DNA of 8,220 bases from an uncultured Candidatus Saccharibacteria bacterium. Lineage in GTDB: Bacteria > Patescibacteriota > Saccharimonadia > Saccharimonadales > Saccharimonadaceae. How positions within the stretch are numbered: position 1 is the first letter of the stretch; every line of letters starts with the position of its first letter. Below, piece after piece: positions 1 to 6,698 of the stretch. Both the position numbers and the translations under genes were made by a program. The stretch lies in assembly GCA_938046495.1 (NCBI GenBank), contig CALIXG010000074.1, positions 1-8,220 of the forward strand, written 5' to 3'. The notes under the pieces are model-generated. The model was not told the DNA's origin and made no database searches. It saw only the letters and a list, made by a program, of their open reading frames with translations.

Positions 1-417
1 CAAACTATCCGAATTTTTTCGTCTTTTGACAGAAAAATATTTAACCTCATCCGAAATTTGCCCTTTTCGAAAATCTGAGGTGTGTATATATGAATAAAGT
101 TTTGTTTTTATACTGTCTACTTTCTCATTGTTTATTTTAAATTTAAGAAAGATTCGCTTGATGGCTCGATCGATAGATTCGTCACTCACCATCGAATCAT
201 CTAAAAATTTTCGCATGTCAAAAATCGGCTTTTCATGCTTAGGTTTAAATCTAAATACAGAAATATTTTCATAATTATCTGCGTAGTACTCAAAGTCTAT
301 ACCTTCAAACAATCCAAGCTCAGTGGTTTTTTTATAAATCAAATCACTAGCGTAGTGACTGTACGCGTTGGCAGTAATTCTATCTTCTGCTTGTTTGATT
401 ATCTTCTGTTCATTCAT
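1..417 (-). CDS. Unrecognised protein, N-terminal 139 codons (runs off left edge)
   Basis: An open frame begins at an ATG (415-417), 11 nt after the stop of the PilX/GspK-like gene, and stays open to base 1, so the C-terminus lies outside the window. The protein starts MNEQKIIKQAEDRITANAYS and is charged, rich in Lys, Asp, Glu, Tyr and Phe. It has no signal peptide, prepilin motif or membrane segment in the visible part, so it looks cytoplasmic. I do not recognise a family. The upstream region has only a weak GGA close to the ATG, so translation may depend on coupling to the preceding gene; a TTG at 421-423 is an alternative start. Its position as last visible gene of the pilin operon suggests co-expression with the pilus genes, but a pilus role is only inferred. 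Confidence 0.6.
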   Translation of the reverse strand, partial: MNEQKIIKQAEDRITANAYSHYASDLIYKKTTELGLFEGIDFEYYADNYENISVFRFKPKHEKPIFDMRKFLDDSMVSDESIDRAIKRIFLKFKINNEKVDSIKTKLYSYIHTSDFRKGQISDEVKYFSVKRRKNSDSL

Positions 418-428
418 ATCCAAGATTA

Positions 429-1691
429 TTACTCTGGATTGGCGTAGTCATCATTTTCCAGATAGTCAGGGCAGGTATCCTTATCGCCGTCTTCCATATA
501 CCAACAGTTTTTGGTGGTATAGAAAGTTTTACGGGTGACATTGTTTTTATCATCGTTTAACTGAACAGCGAATTCTGGATATGGAAAATAATTATCAATC
601 AATTCGACGCGAGCTTCGATACGACGATAGAGAGTATTAGCGCGACCAGTGGAGTCAACCTTAGCCTGCACGCCTGTAAGGTCAATCGGGTTACGTTTGC
701 TATCATAAAGTGAAACAGCAAAGTCAGTGTCTGGAGCGCCATAAGGCAGTGATAAAACTAAGAAAGTAGCACCGGTGTTACGATCATTGGAATTATGAAA
801 GGTGTTCGGTACTTCAAAAGTGAGTGAACAGAAGAAGTTACCTTCCTGACACTTAACATAGAAAAGTTCATTCTTGTGTTTATCAAAGGTACGAGAAACT
901 TCACTAGCTCCAATTTCATTAGTACCATTCTTGCTTGGTCTTAAATACATCGTTCCTTGGTCGGTAGAATTATCACCACTAGCCGTAATAAGATCACTCA
1001 TCTTAAAATTACGATCGGCTTGATAAAATGAAGCATTAATTAGTGGTGGAACCAAGGAATATTGACCGGATGGCAGGGAGGCATTTTCGCTCCAGGATAA
1101 TTGGTGACCACTACTTAAGAGTTTAGCGTAATTAGTATCGGAAAACCACTTAATATTGATATATTTCAATTCTTTGATTTTATCACTACGAATTGGCACA
1201 ATACGGAGACGATTTTCGCCACTCAAAGAAGAACGATAATCGCTAAGATCTTCCTGAAGAGTTACACAAGTGTAAGCTTGCATCATATCAGCACCACGGC
1301 CTTGATCAAGATTTTTATTTTTCACTTCTTGAATAGTAACACCTTTTTGCTCATCGGTGCTACGGCTAAGCACATTAGCCACGGTATTACAGTCCTGATT
1401 TTTAATACCATTCTGCATAGCTTCAATGATTTCCTTACAATTAATATCAGAGCCGCCCTCTTGATAACGGTCCAAACATTCATGATATTTGAGAAGAGCA
1501 ATCTTCGCGTCTTCCACACCAGCAAGAGCAGAATCATAGGCGGATTTCGAAAGATCAGAATTACTAGTTTGGCCAGCCTCGGAGAGAGTTAAGCGTACAA
1601 AACCAACCACGATAATACTGAATAAGAGCATGGCAAAAATCGTCACAACAATGGAGGTGGCACCGCGCTTAGTAGTTAGTAGTTTTTTCAT
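429..1691 (-). CDS. PilX/GspK-like minor pilin (tip-type, lacks Glu5)
   Basis: This 420-aa protein has a short basic leader MKKLLTTKRG, so cleavage after Gly10 is predicted, then a hydrophobic helix (about residues 13-33). Position +1 is Ala and position +5 is Val (V15) instead of the usual Glu. Absence of Glu5 is a known trait of GspK-type tip pseudopilins. Residues 51-63, SAYDSALAGVEDAK-like, match the Ala/AlaGlyValGlu pattern that follows the helix in PilX-family proteins. The exported part has 8 Cys, an even number compatible with disulfides. The start overlaps the upstream stop as TAATG, and an AAAGGAG lies at 1699-1705. It is the largest and last of four prepilin-like genes. The inferred role is to cap or prime the pilus with its three neighbours. 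PilX versus GspK cannot be settled by eye. Confidence 0.8.
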   Translation of the reverse strand: MKKLLTTKRGATSIVVTIFAMLLFSIIVVGFVRLTLSEAGQTSNSDLSKSAYDSALAGVEDAKIALLKYHECLDRYQEGGSDINCKEIIEAMQNGIKNQDCNTVANVLSRSTDEQKGVTIQEVKNKNLDQGRGADMMQAYTCVTLQEDLSDYRSSLSGENRLRIVPIRSDKIKELKYINIKWFSDTNYAKLLSSGHQLSWSENASLPSGQYSLVPPLINASFYQADRNFKMSDLITASGDNSTDQGTMYLRPSKNGTNEIGASEVSRTFDKHKNELFYVKCQEGNFFCSLTFEVPNTFHNSNDRNTGATFLVLSLPYGAPDTDFAVSLYDSKRNPIDLTGVQAKVDSTGRANTLYRRIEARVELIDNYFPYPEFAVQLNDDKNNVTRKTFYTTKNCWYMEDGDKDTCPDYLENDDYANPE

Positions 1692-2608
1692 TATTCCTCT
1701 CCTTTTCTATTTTGACCTGAAGTCCTAGCGGAAAAATTAAATTTATTAATAGCACAGTAATTAAAATCGGAAGATAAACCCATTTCTGGTGGCGTTTTAC
1801 AAAATTCACCGGTGCCAGTAATATCGACATTACCCCTTAAAGTAGCCAAGATAAAGGTACCGCTATAAAAATGTTGCATAGTGAGAGCGTGCTCGGTTGG
1901 CGCAAAAACCGTAAAATCATAAAGTGCGATGTCTTCGTTATTCTTTTTTATGACCTCTTTATATTCAGCGCCAGTGAGCCTATAAGTTGGAGCGATGTCG
2001 GCTACTTGATAAACACGATTATTATTAGCGGCGGCTTCCATATGAGAACGACAAATAGTACGATCAGAATCTTCAATTTTAATCAGACGATAATCGTCAA
2101 TTTCCGTGTCGCCATTACTGAAAGTAGCGCGACTACCGCTCATAATTTCGTAATCCGTGGGATTTAACACATAACCAGTATTCCAGAGATAGGTGTAACG
2201 TCCGGAACAGAAAACACCAGAAAGTGGTACACTTTCGAGAATCTTGCCAGTTTGTTTGGCCTTGATGGTGCCGTAGTTTTGCTGATAAACATAAAGCCTG
2301 GCTTGATCTTGTAAACATTTATTTAGTTCACTGGCACTTGAAGCATATTCGACACGACAAATATCAGACAAAGAGCGAGCCGGCGAGGTGGCAATACCAC
2401 GTTGAAAATCATCTACTAGTAAACGCGAAGTGGAATTGATTGCATTCATGGTATTTCCCTTTTGATAAATTGTAGAGAGATGTACTGCGACAAAAATTAC
2501 CGAAAGCAGAAGAATTGAAATAAACATCAAGGAAATAGTCACTTCAATAATAGTAAAGCCAGAAAGGGGTCGATTGTTGGTTTTTGATTGTATAATTTTT
2601 TGACGCAT
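1691..2608 (-). CDS. PilW/GspJ-like minor pilin
   Basis: This 305-aa protein has a 17-residue leader ending in Gly17, then FTIIE with Phe18 at +1 and Glu22 at +5: a textbook class III (prepilin peptidase) signal. The hydrophobic helix covers about residues 18-43. The following stretch (residues 52-72, including SRLLVDDFQRGI) resembles the PilW/GspJ region after the helix, where an amphipathic segment runs into R/D-rich residues. The exported part has 6 Cys, compatible with three disulfides. The ATG is 8 nt after the stop of the PilV-like gene; a GAGAGG overlapping the end of that gene can serve as Shine-Dalgarno. It ends in TAA, sharing one base with the next start. PilW/GspJ is assigned from gene order and N-terminal features; the globular domain was not recognised independently. 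Confidence 0.8.
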   Translation of the reverse strand: MRQKIIQSKTNNRPLSGFTIIEVTISLMFISILLLSVIFVAVHLSTIYQKGNTMNAINSTSRLLVDDFQRGIATSPARSLSDICRVEYASSASELNKCLQDQARLYVYQQNYGTIKAKQTGKILESVPLSGVFCSGRYTYLWNTGYVLNPTDYEIMSGSRATFSNGDTEIDDYRLIKIEDSDRTICRSHMEAAANNNRVYQVADIAPTYRLTGAEYKEVIKKNNEDIALYDFTVFAPTEHALTMQHFYSGTFILATLRGNVDITGTGEFCKTPPEMGLSSDFNYCAINKFNFSARTSGQNRKGEE

Positions 2609-2616
2609 AAATTAAT

Positions 2617-3489
2617 CTAACCTCTCTTCATGTAGTCTGGATTATATAAGCGAATAATGGTACCGATGGTGGTTGGGGTAATTTCGCCTGGACTATACCA
2701 ACAGGTGCGAATATGAAAATCATAAAATTCTGGAGGATAATTTTTATCCATGTCTTCGCGGTACTTGGCGTCAAAATGGGCGCTGGACGGAACATTAGTA
2801 AAGTCGCGGACAGCCACAATCCAAATTCCTTCGGCACGATAAAGATTATTAAAAACTGGAGTAGTTTGATAATTGGTGCCATCATTAATTTCATTGAGAT
2901 TAGTAGTATCAGTATCTTCCCCATTCGAAGTTCCTGCCGTAGAAGTCGAAGAGAAAACTAGGCGAGGAGCCAGTGGTGCTTCTTGAAAAATTCCTGGAAA
3001 ATCAGTGGCAGAAAGGATAGTGTTCGCTGGATCAGAAGCCTTAAGTTTACGTGTATTTAGAATAAAGGCCTTATCGGTAAAGATATTGTGATTATCACCT
3101 ACAATGTTATTTTTATCATAATATTCAGAACATTTATTGGCTTCAAATTTAGAAATATCAGTCGGACTATTGGACATACCGTTATTAAAACTAGTTAGGC
3201 GTTCCCAAATTGCACGGTATTCCTGCCATTTACCAGAATCATCTTGTCCACTAGATTTAACCAAAGCACGTTCGGAAATATAAGAATCGTGAATAAAACG
3301 CAGAGCTTCAGCCTGAGCATCAATCTCATTACGCACCGTGGTGATTTGCAAAGAATTCTGAATCTTGGCGTAACTACGATTCATCATCGAAACCGAAATG
3401 GCGGAAACTAAAATAAAAACCACAAAGCAAAAAGTCACTTCGATAATAGTGTCACCACGACGACTAATGAAAGGCTTTAACTTCGACAT
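2617..3489 (-). CDS. PilV/GspI-like minor pilin with Asp at +1
   Basis: This 290-aa protein has leader MSKLKPFISRRG followed by DTIIE: Gly12 at -1, Glu17 at +5, but Asp13 at +1 where Phe or Met is usual. The hydrophobic helix covers about residues 15-36. After it, residues 52-70 (with AEALRFIHDSY) resemble the PilV/GspI stretch near the end of the N-terminal helix. There are 3 Cys, one inside the membrane helix and two in the exported domain, which could form one disulfide. The start overlaps the end of the GspH-like gene by 13 nt; GAGG at 3497-3500 lies 7 nt from the ATG. It is second of four prepilin-like genes, the position PilV/GspI holds in H-I-J-K clusters. The family call is by position and N-terminus; the domain itself is diverged. 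Confidence 0.78.
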   Translation of the reverse strand: MSKLKPFISRRGDTIIEVTFCFVVFILVSAISVSMMNRSYAKIQNSLQITTVRNEIDAQAEALRFIHDSYISERALVKSSGQDDSGKWQEYRAIWERLTSFNNGMSNSPTDISKFEANKCSEYYDKNNIVGDNHNIFTDKAFILNTRKLKASDPANTILSATDFPGIFQEAPLAPRLVFSSTSTAGTSNGEDTDTTNLNEINDGTNYQTTPVFNNLYRAEGIWIVAVRDFTNVPSSAHFDAKYREDMDKNYPPEFYDFHIRTCWYSPGEITPTTIGTIIRLYNPDYMKRG

Positions 3490-4490
3490 GGATTTTCCTC
3501 ACTATCAATATCAAGCAATTCAACGGCCGTGGAATTACTACCGTCAGCGTGAATACGAATAGCACGACGACCGATACTATTCAAGGAATGATTTTCCGAA
3601 CCAACGCAAATATCAAGATCTTTTTTATTCTGAAGTTTGACATTTTCAAGATAAAGGCCTTTAGATTCGGAGTGATTTAGAGTGCCAAAGGCAGGATAAA
3701 GACCAGCATCAGCTACCACACTTGTGACAGAACCAATACCGCCATATTCACAGCTACCGTTACCAACATATTCGTTATTTACTTTTTGCATGAATTGATT
3801 AATATTAAAAGTTTTGCCTTTTTCATCATAAATATAGGTGTGGACGGTACCAGAAATTGGTGAGCGGGTAACTAAAAAAGCCCCGACGAACGGATCATGA
3901 TTTTCGGTATTCTCAATACGGGCTTGCCAAAGTGGCTCATAAACATCGTGATTCCCTGCGGTAGTCATACGACAAGTATTGGCTTCACTTTTCATAGTGA
4001 CTACATTGGCGCCGATACTCTTTAAAGAAACCAGAGCGTTATCGCCAGAGGCATTTTCAATGTCGAGATTTTGGGTATAAATATGACCGATCACATCATA
4101 AATATGGACATTATGATCAGGTTGGTTTGTATCTGGATTAGTCTCGCCGAAAGTGACAAGCTTACCATAGATGGCACAGCGAGTACGTCCTGGAAAATTG
4201 TCCGAGGTAGAGTTAGAAACTAACCCACCATTTTCATTCCACATAGTATTAAGCGTGCAATAAATACTGCTTCCCTCATCGGCCTCGCGAGGGTTCTTAA
4301 CATTGACCACTGAGGAGTAAACTGATTTCAGGGTAGCAGAAAGTTCATTGTAAGAATCAATATAGCGGCGATTATTAATATTGCCGGAAAGAAAACCCAT
4401 GACGGAAACCACGAGCAGACCAGTAATCGCCAACACAAGCGTCACCTCGATAATCGTAAAGCCTGACCTCCACCAAGTTTTCTTTTTCAT
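3477..4490 (-). CDS. GspH/FimT-like minor pilin, first gene of pilus operon
   Basis: This 337-aa protein starts with a ten-residue basic leader MKKKTWWRSG, then FTIIE with Phe11 at +1 and Glu15 at +5, giving a clear prepilin peptidase site after Gly10. A hydrophobic helix follows to about residue 34. Near the C-terminus (about 291-325) a Cys, a GRRAIRI strand and a DG turn resemble the closing strands of GspH/FimT/FimU proteins. There are 6 Cys, all outside the helix. At 337 aa it is much longer than common GspH proteins, so its globular domain is enlarged. No start codon is visible upstream in frame. A TATAAT lies only 6 nt before the ATG, so the mRNA is probably leaderless. It heads the operon and is read divergently from the metalloprotease gene. 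Confidence 0.82.
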   Translation of the reverse strand: MKKKTWWRSGFTIIEVTLVLAITGLLVVSVMGFLSGNINNRRYIDSYNELSATLKSVYSSVVNVKNPREADEGSSIYCTLNTMWNENGGLVSNSTSDNFPGRTRCAIYGKLVTFGETNPDTNQPDHNVHIYDVIGHIYTQNLDIENASGDNALVSLKSIGANVVTMKSEANTCRMTTAGNHDVYEPLWQARIENTENHDPFVGAFLVTRSPISGTVHTYIYDEKGKTFNINQFMQKVNNEYVGNGSCEYGGIGSVTSVVADAGLYPAFGTLNHSESKGLYLENVKLQNKKDLDICVGSENHSLNSIGRRAIRIHADGSNSTAVELLDIDSEENPCRS

Positions 4491-4496
4491 AACTAA

Positions 4497-4506
4497 ATTA
4501 TAGCAT
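4497..4506 (-). promoter_or_regulatory. Extended -10 promoter of the pilin operon (leaderless)
   Basis: Read on the minus strand this is ATGCTATAAT, a perfect TATAAT with a TGn extension. The -10 hexamer (4497-4502) is followed by 6 nt and then the ATG of the GspH-like gene, so transcription should begin at or next to the A of the ATG. The -35 position (about 4520-4525, TTATAT) matches consensus poorly, as expected for an extended -10 promoter. Confidence 0.65.
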
Positions 4507-4513
4507 AAGAGGT

Positions 4514-4551
4514 TATAATATATAAAAGAAAAATACTAAATTAACCTGGAG
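4514..4551 (+). promoter_or_regulatory. Promoter -10 and ribosome binding site of the metalloprotease gene
   Basis: A TATAAT at 4514-4519 without a TGn extension would start transcription near 4526, giving a leader of about 30 nt. A GGAG at 4548-4551 lies 4 nt before the ATG at 4556. No good -35 is seen. The box sits only 11 bp from the -10 of the opposing pilin promoter, so the two polymerase sites should overlap and compete. Confidence 0.45.
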
Positions 4552-4555
4552 CTTT

Positions 4556-6043
4556 ATGGCGGAATTTCCAAATTTTAATCGGTTTGAAAATAGAGATTAC
4601 GAAAAAAATCCTTTTGAAAAATTAACCAATCTTGAAAATCAATTTAATCCAGAATTGGCACGCGAAAAATTTGAGCAAGCGAATCCGGAAAACAAAATCG
4701 AGATAACAAGAGAATCTGCTTTTAATAATTTTGAAAATACAGCAGAAAAATTAAAGGAAGATGAAATCTCAGAATTAATTGCTAGTGCGGATCTCACAGT
4801 TTATGAACGCTTAAATCCGACCAACGCCAAGGAAGCAAAGGAAGAATTTTTAAATAATCCGGATTTAATTCATCCGAATTATGAATACGGAAATTTAGAT
4901 AGGCAAGAAATTGAAAATAATTTGAGTAACCTAGAGAAAGCAAAAACGGAACTCGAAAGTGCAGAATTATCCAGCGGAAAACGTAGATTGTTGGAATATT
5001 TAGCCGATGACTGCTTTAAGAAAAATGACTTTTTGGTGGCTAATTTAGCCTATAATACAGTCACGCAACCAGAGACAAAAAAGCTCGCGGCAGAACATCA
5101 CAAAGAGGCTAATGAGGCACTTTATGGCAAGCCAGACGAGGGGACTTTTTACGCTTTACTAAATGAAAAAATTGACCAGATTAAGGCGCAGGATTTGATC
5201 GAAGAACAAAAACAAACATTCGCAGAGTTATTAAATGAGATTGGTCCAATGCCAGAAACCAGAGGCGAAAGATTTAAGCCAAAGCCAGAAACTATCGAGC
5301 GCTTTGCGGAGATGACTAACGAATTTTTTGGTAGTTTCCTGCAACATATTCCAGAAGATCAAGAAAAATTCAGTTCACAAGAAATGGTAAATATCGTTAA
5401 TGAAATTATTGAAGAAGAACTAAATGAAGATGGCAGCAATCCGTATCGTGCAGAAATAAAAGCTGGGGCAACCAATGCTTCGGCGGATCATGAGGAGCGC
5501 CGAATTTATTTTCCAGAAGACAAGACCTACAGCGCCAAGCGGGCTCGCGGTCTAATCGTGCATGAACTGGGCACTCATGTACTACGTGCGGTTCCCTACG
5601 TGGATCATGAAGTGGAAGCCTTCTCGACGGGTTTTCCAAATAACGAAGAGTTCGATGAGGGCGTAGCGAAAGCGGTAGAGCAGGCGATTAACGGCAAGTA
5701 TGAAGATTCGGGAATCGATCATTATATTAATATTGGTTTAGCTAATTTTAAGGGCAAGAATTTTCGTGAAGTTTATGATATTCAATGTAAATTGCGTGAA
5801 TTAACGGGCGGTAAAATTGAGCCAGTTTTCAATGCGGTACAGCGCTGTTTTCGTGGAACGGGCGAGCTACCAAATAACAAAGATTTAGCATATTACAATG
5901 GTGCAAATCGAGTTTGGAAACATATCGAAGACCATATCGATGATATTGAATTATTTGATCAACTTTTCTTATCGGGAAAGATTGACTACCAAAACGAGCA
6001 ACAAGAACAAATTTCCTATGAAGCCAGAACCAAAGGAATTTAA
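4556..6043 (+). CDS. DUF1704-type (MATCAP-like) zinc metallocarboxypeptidase-like protein
   Basis: This 495-aa protein has no signal peptide or membrane segment, so it is probably cytoplasmic. The core is RGLIVHELGTHVLRA, with the H-E-x-x-x-H zinc motif at His336, Glu337 and His341, followed 27 residues later by FDEGVAKAVEQA with Glu368 as likely third ligand. That pairing matches PF08014/DUF1704 (the HEIGTH plus QEGLA pattern), whose animal members (MATCAP) are tyrosine carboxypeptidases. Upstream, NPTNAKEAKEEFL (about residues 87-99), a downstream NYEYGNLD and an LYGKPDE (about 188-194) also fit the family. The first 80 residues are Glu/Asn-rich and predicted helical, with no known function. 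The catalytic residues seen look intact. Substrate is unknown; in bacteria the family is mostly uncharacterised. It is divergent from the pilin operon and convergent with the 126-aa gene. Confidence 0.8.
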   Translation: MAEFPNFNRFENRDYEKNPFEKLTNLENQFNPELAREKFEQANPENKIEITRESAFNNFENTAEKLKEDEISELIASADLTVYERLNPTNAKEAKEEFLNNPDLIHPNYEYGNLDRQEIENNLSNLEKAKTELESAELSSGKRRLLEYLADDCFKKNDFLVANLAYNTVTQPETKKLAAEHHKEANEALYGKPDEGTFYALLNEKIDQIKAQDLIEEQKQTFAELLNEIGPMPETRGERFKPKPETIERFAEMTNEFFGSFLQHIPEDQEKFSSQEMVNIVNEIIEEELNEDGSNPYRAEIKAGATNASADHEERRIYFPEDKTYSAKRARGLIVHELGTHVLRAVPYVDHEVEAFSTGFPNNEEFDEGVAKAVEQAINGKYEDSGIDHYINIGLANFKGKNFREVYDIQCKLRELTGGKIEPVFNAVQRCFRGTGELPNNKDLAYYNGANRVWKHIEDHIDDIELFDQLFLSGKIDYQNEQQEQISYEARTKGI

Positions 6044-6053
6044 GCAGAAAATA

Positions 6054-6076
6054 TACCCGGACTAAACGCCCGGGTA
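6054..6076 (-). terminator. Intrinsic terminator of the 126-aa gene
   Basis: TACCCGG (6070-6076 on the minus strand) pairs with CCGGGTA (6054-6060) around a 9-nt loop, giving a 7-bp GC-rich stem. On the minus strand it is followed by TATTTTC, a short U tract. It lies 27 nt beyond the stop of the minus-strand gene. On the plus strand no U tract follows, so any effect on the metalloprotease mRNA would be weaker. Confidence 0.6.
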
Positions 6077-6102
6077 CATAGGTATTATAAAGGAAGCATT
6101 TC

Positions 6103-6483
6103 TCAATTAGAAACAAGAGTAAAAGTTCCTTTACGGCTCTTGCTGTTATAATATGCCGTAAATCGGCGATACTGATAACGGCAAACACCATCATTCCGAA
6201 TGTGATAATCTACATCTACTTTGCAGTAACCTTCTAGGTTAAAGCTCTCCCCAGAACCGTCTTCATGCTGAATTCCGGTTATCACAATATCGGTAATTTG
6301 CATCGGTAGATACAGCTTAACGGCATCATTGCTGTGGCTTGAACAACTCTGTGAAATAGAGAAATTCACATGGATATTCGCATCCGTACTATAAGCGTAA
6401 AGACACGAATCAAACAATACACTCTTGCTTGGTCCGTTAATTATGCTATAACAATTGGTTGCACTTTTACTCGTAGTATTCAT
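6103..6483 (-). CDS. Unrecognised 126-aa protein with strong expression signals
   Basis: I do not recognise a family. The protein is rich in Ser, Asn, Tyr and Asp and is predicted mostly beta-strand by its alternating pattern (for example IHVNFSIS and CKVDVDYHI). It has five Cys (11, 27, 47, 87, 101) and neither a signal peptide nor a membrane segment. The reason to trust it as a gene is its control signals: AAGGAGG at 6491-6497, 7 nt from the ATG; a TTGACA/17/TAGAAT promoter about 80 nt upstream; and a hairpin terminator after the TGA stop. It stands alone, convergent with the metalloprotease gene and divergent from the NUDIX gene, so it forms a single-gene transcript. Its set of signals is the strongest in the window, suggesting high or switchable expression. 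Confidence 0.75.
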   Translation of the reverse strand: MNTTSKSATNCYSIINGPSKSVLFDSCLYAYSTDANIHVNFSISQSCSSHSNDAVKLYLPMQITDIVITGIQHEDGSGESFNLEGYCKVDVDYHIRNDGVCRYQYRRFTAYYNSKSRKGTFTLVSN

Positions 6484-6490
6484 CCGAATA

Positions 6491-6497
6491 CCTCCTT
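6491..6497 (-). promoter_or_regulatory. Strong Shine-Dalgarno of the 126-aa gene
   Basis: AAGGAGG on the minus strand, continuing into GGT, with 7 nt to the ATG. This is a near-perfect match to the anti-SD and fixes the start codon. A nearby TTCTT/AAGAA pair and an ACCCA/TGGGT pair in the 80-nt leader could fold close to it. Confidence 0.8.
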
Positions 6498-6569
6498 CTT
6501 GAAAGAACGACCCAGATACATTCGTAAAATGGGTTGGCCTACCTAATCCACTATTGAATTAGTACTTAT

Positions 6570-6598
6570 ATTCTATCATGTTTATGTAATTTTGTCAA
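6570..6598 (-). promoter_or_regulatory. Near-consensus sigma70-type promoter of the 126-aa gene
   Basis: On the minus strand a perfect TTGACA (6593-6598) is followed by a 17-bp spacer and TAGAAT (6570-6575), preceded by TGA, so it also has an extended -10. Predicted start near 6563 gives a leader of about 80 nt. It is the only promoter in the window with a consensus -35. Confidence 0.75.
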
Positions 6599-6638
6599 TA
6601 TGAGTCACAGCTCGGTATCATTTTGTCAAATATCACTC
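6589..6638 (-). repeat. Imperfect direct repeat at the -35 of the 126-aa gene promoter
   Basis: Two copies of GA(G/C)T(G/C)ATATT(T)GACAAAAT on the minus strand lie at 6589-6606 and 6620-6638, start to start 31 bp, about three helical turns. The 10-bp core ATTTTGTCAA (plus strand) is identical. The inner copy contains the functional -35; the outer has no -10 at the correct spacing (GACTCA is there instead). This suggests an operator pair or a partial promoter duplication. Confidence 0.5.
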
Positions 6639-6682
6639 GTGGAGTATTGATGATATTCTTCTATGATTAGTAGTAGAGGATA

Positions 6683-6692
6683 ATGATATAAT
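6683..6692 (+). promoter_or_regulatory. Extended -10 promoter of the NUDIX gene (leaderless)
   Basis: ATGATATAAT, with TATAAT at 6687-6692 and TG one base before it. The NUDIX ATG begins exactly 6 nt downstream, the same geometry as the pilin operon. An AGGA at 6693-6696 is only 2 nt from the ATG, too close for normal Shine-Dalgarno use. No convincing -35. Confidence 0.65.
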
Positions 6693-6698
6693 AGGATC

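Noticed and set aside
1278..1592. 104-aa plus-strand open frame within the PilX/GspK-like gene
   Set aside because: No promoter or Shine-Dalgarno, and it opposes a well supported gene.
5406..5639. 77-aa minus-strand open frame inside the metalloprotease gene
   Set aside because: It is antisense to the conserved zinc-motif region, has no ribosome site, and its composition follows from the codons of the real gene.
5829..6194. 121-aa minus-strand open frame spanning the convergent gene ends
   Set aside because: It would cross the terminator hairpin and overlap two better supported genes; no ribosome site.
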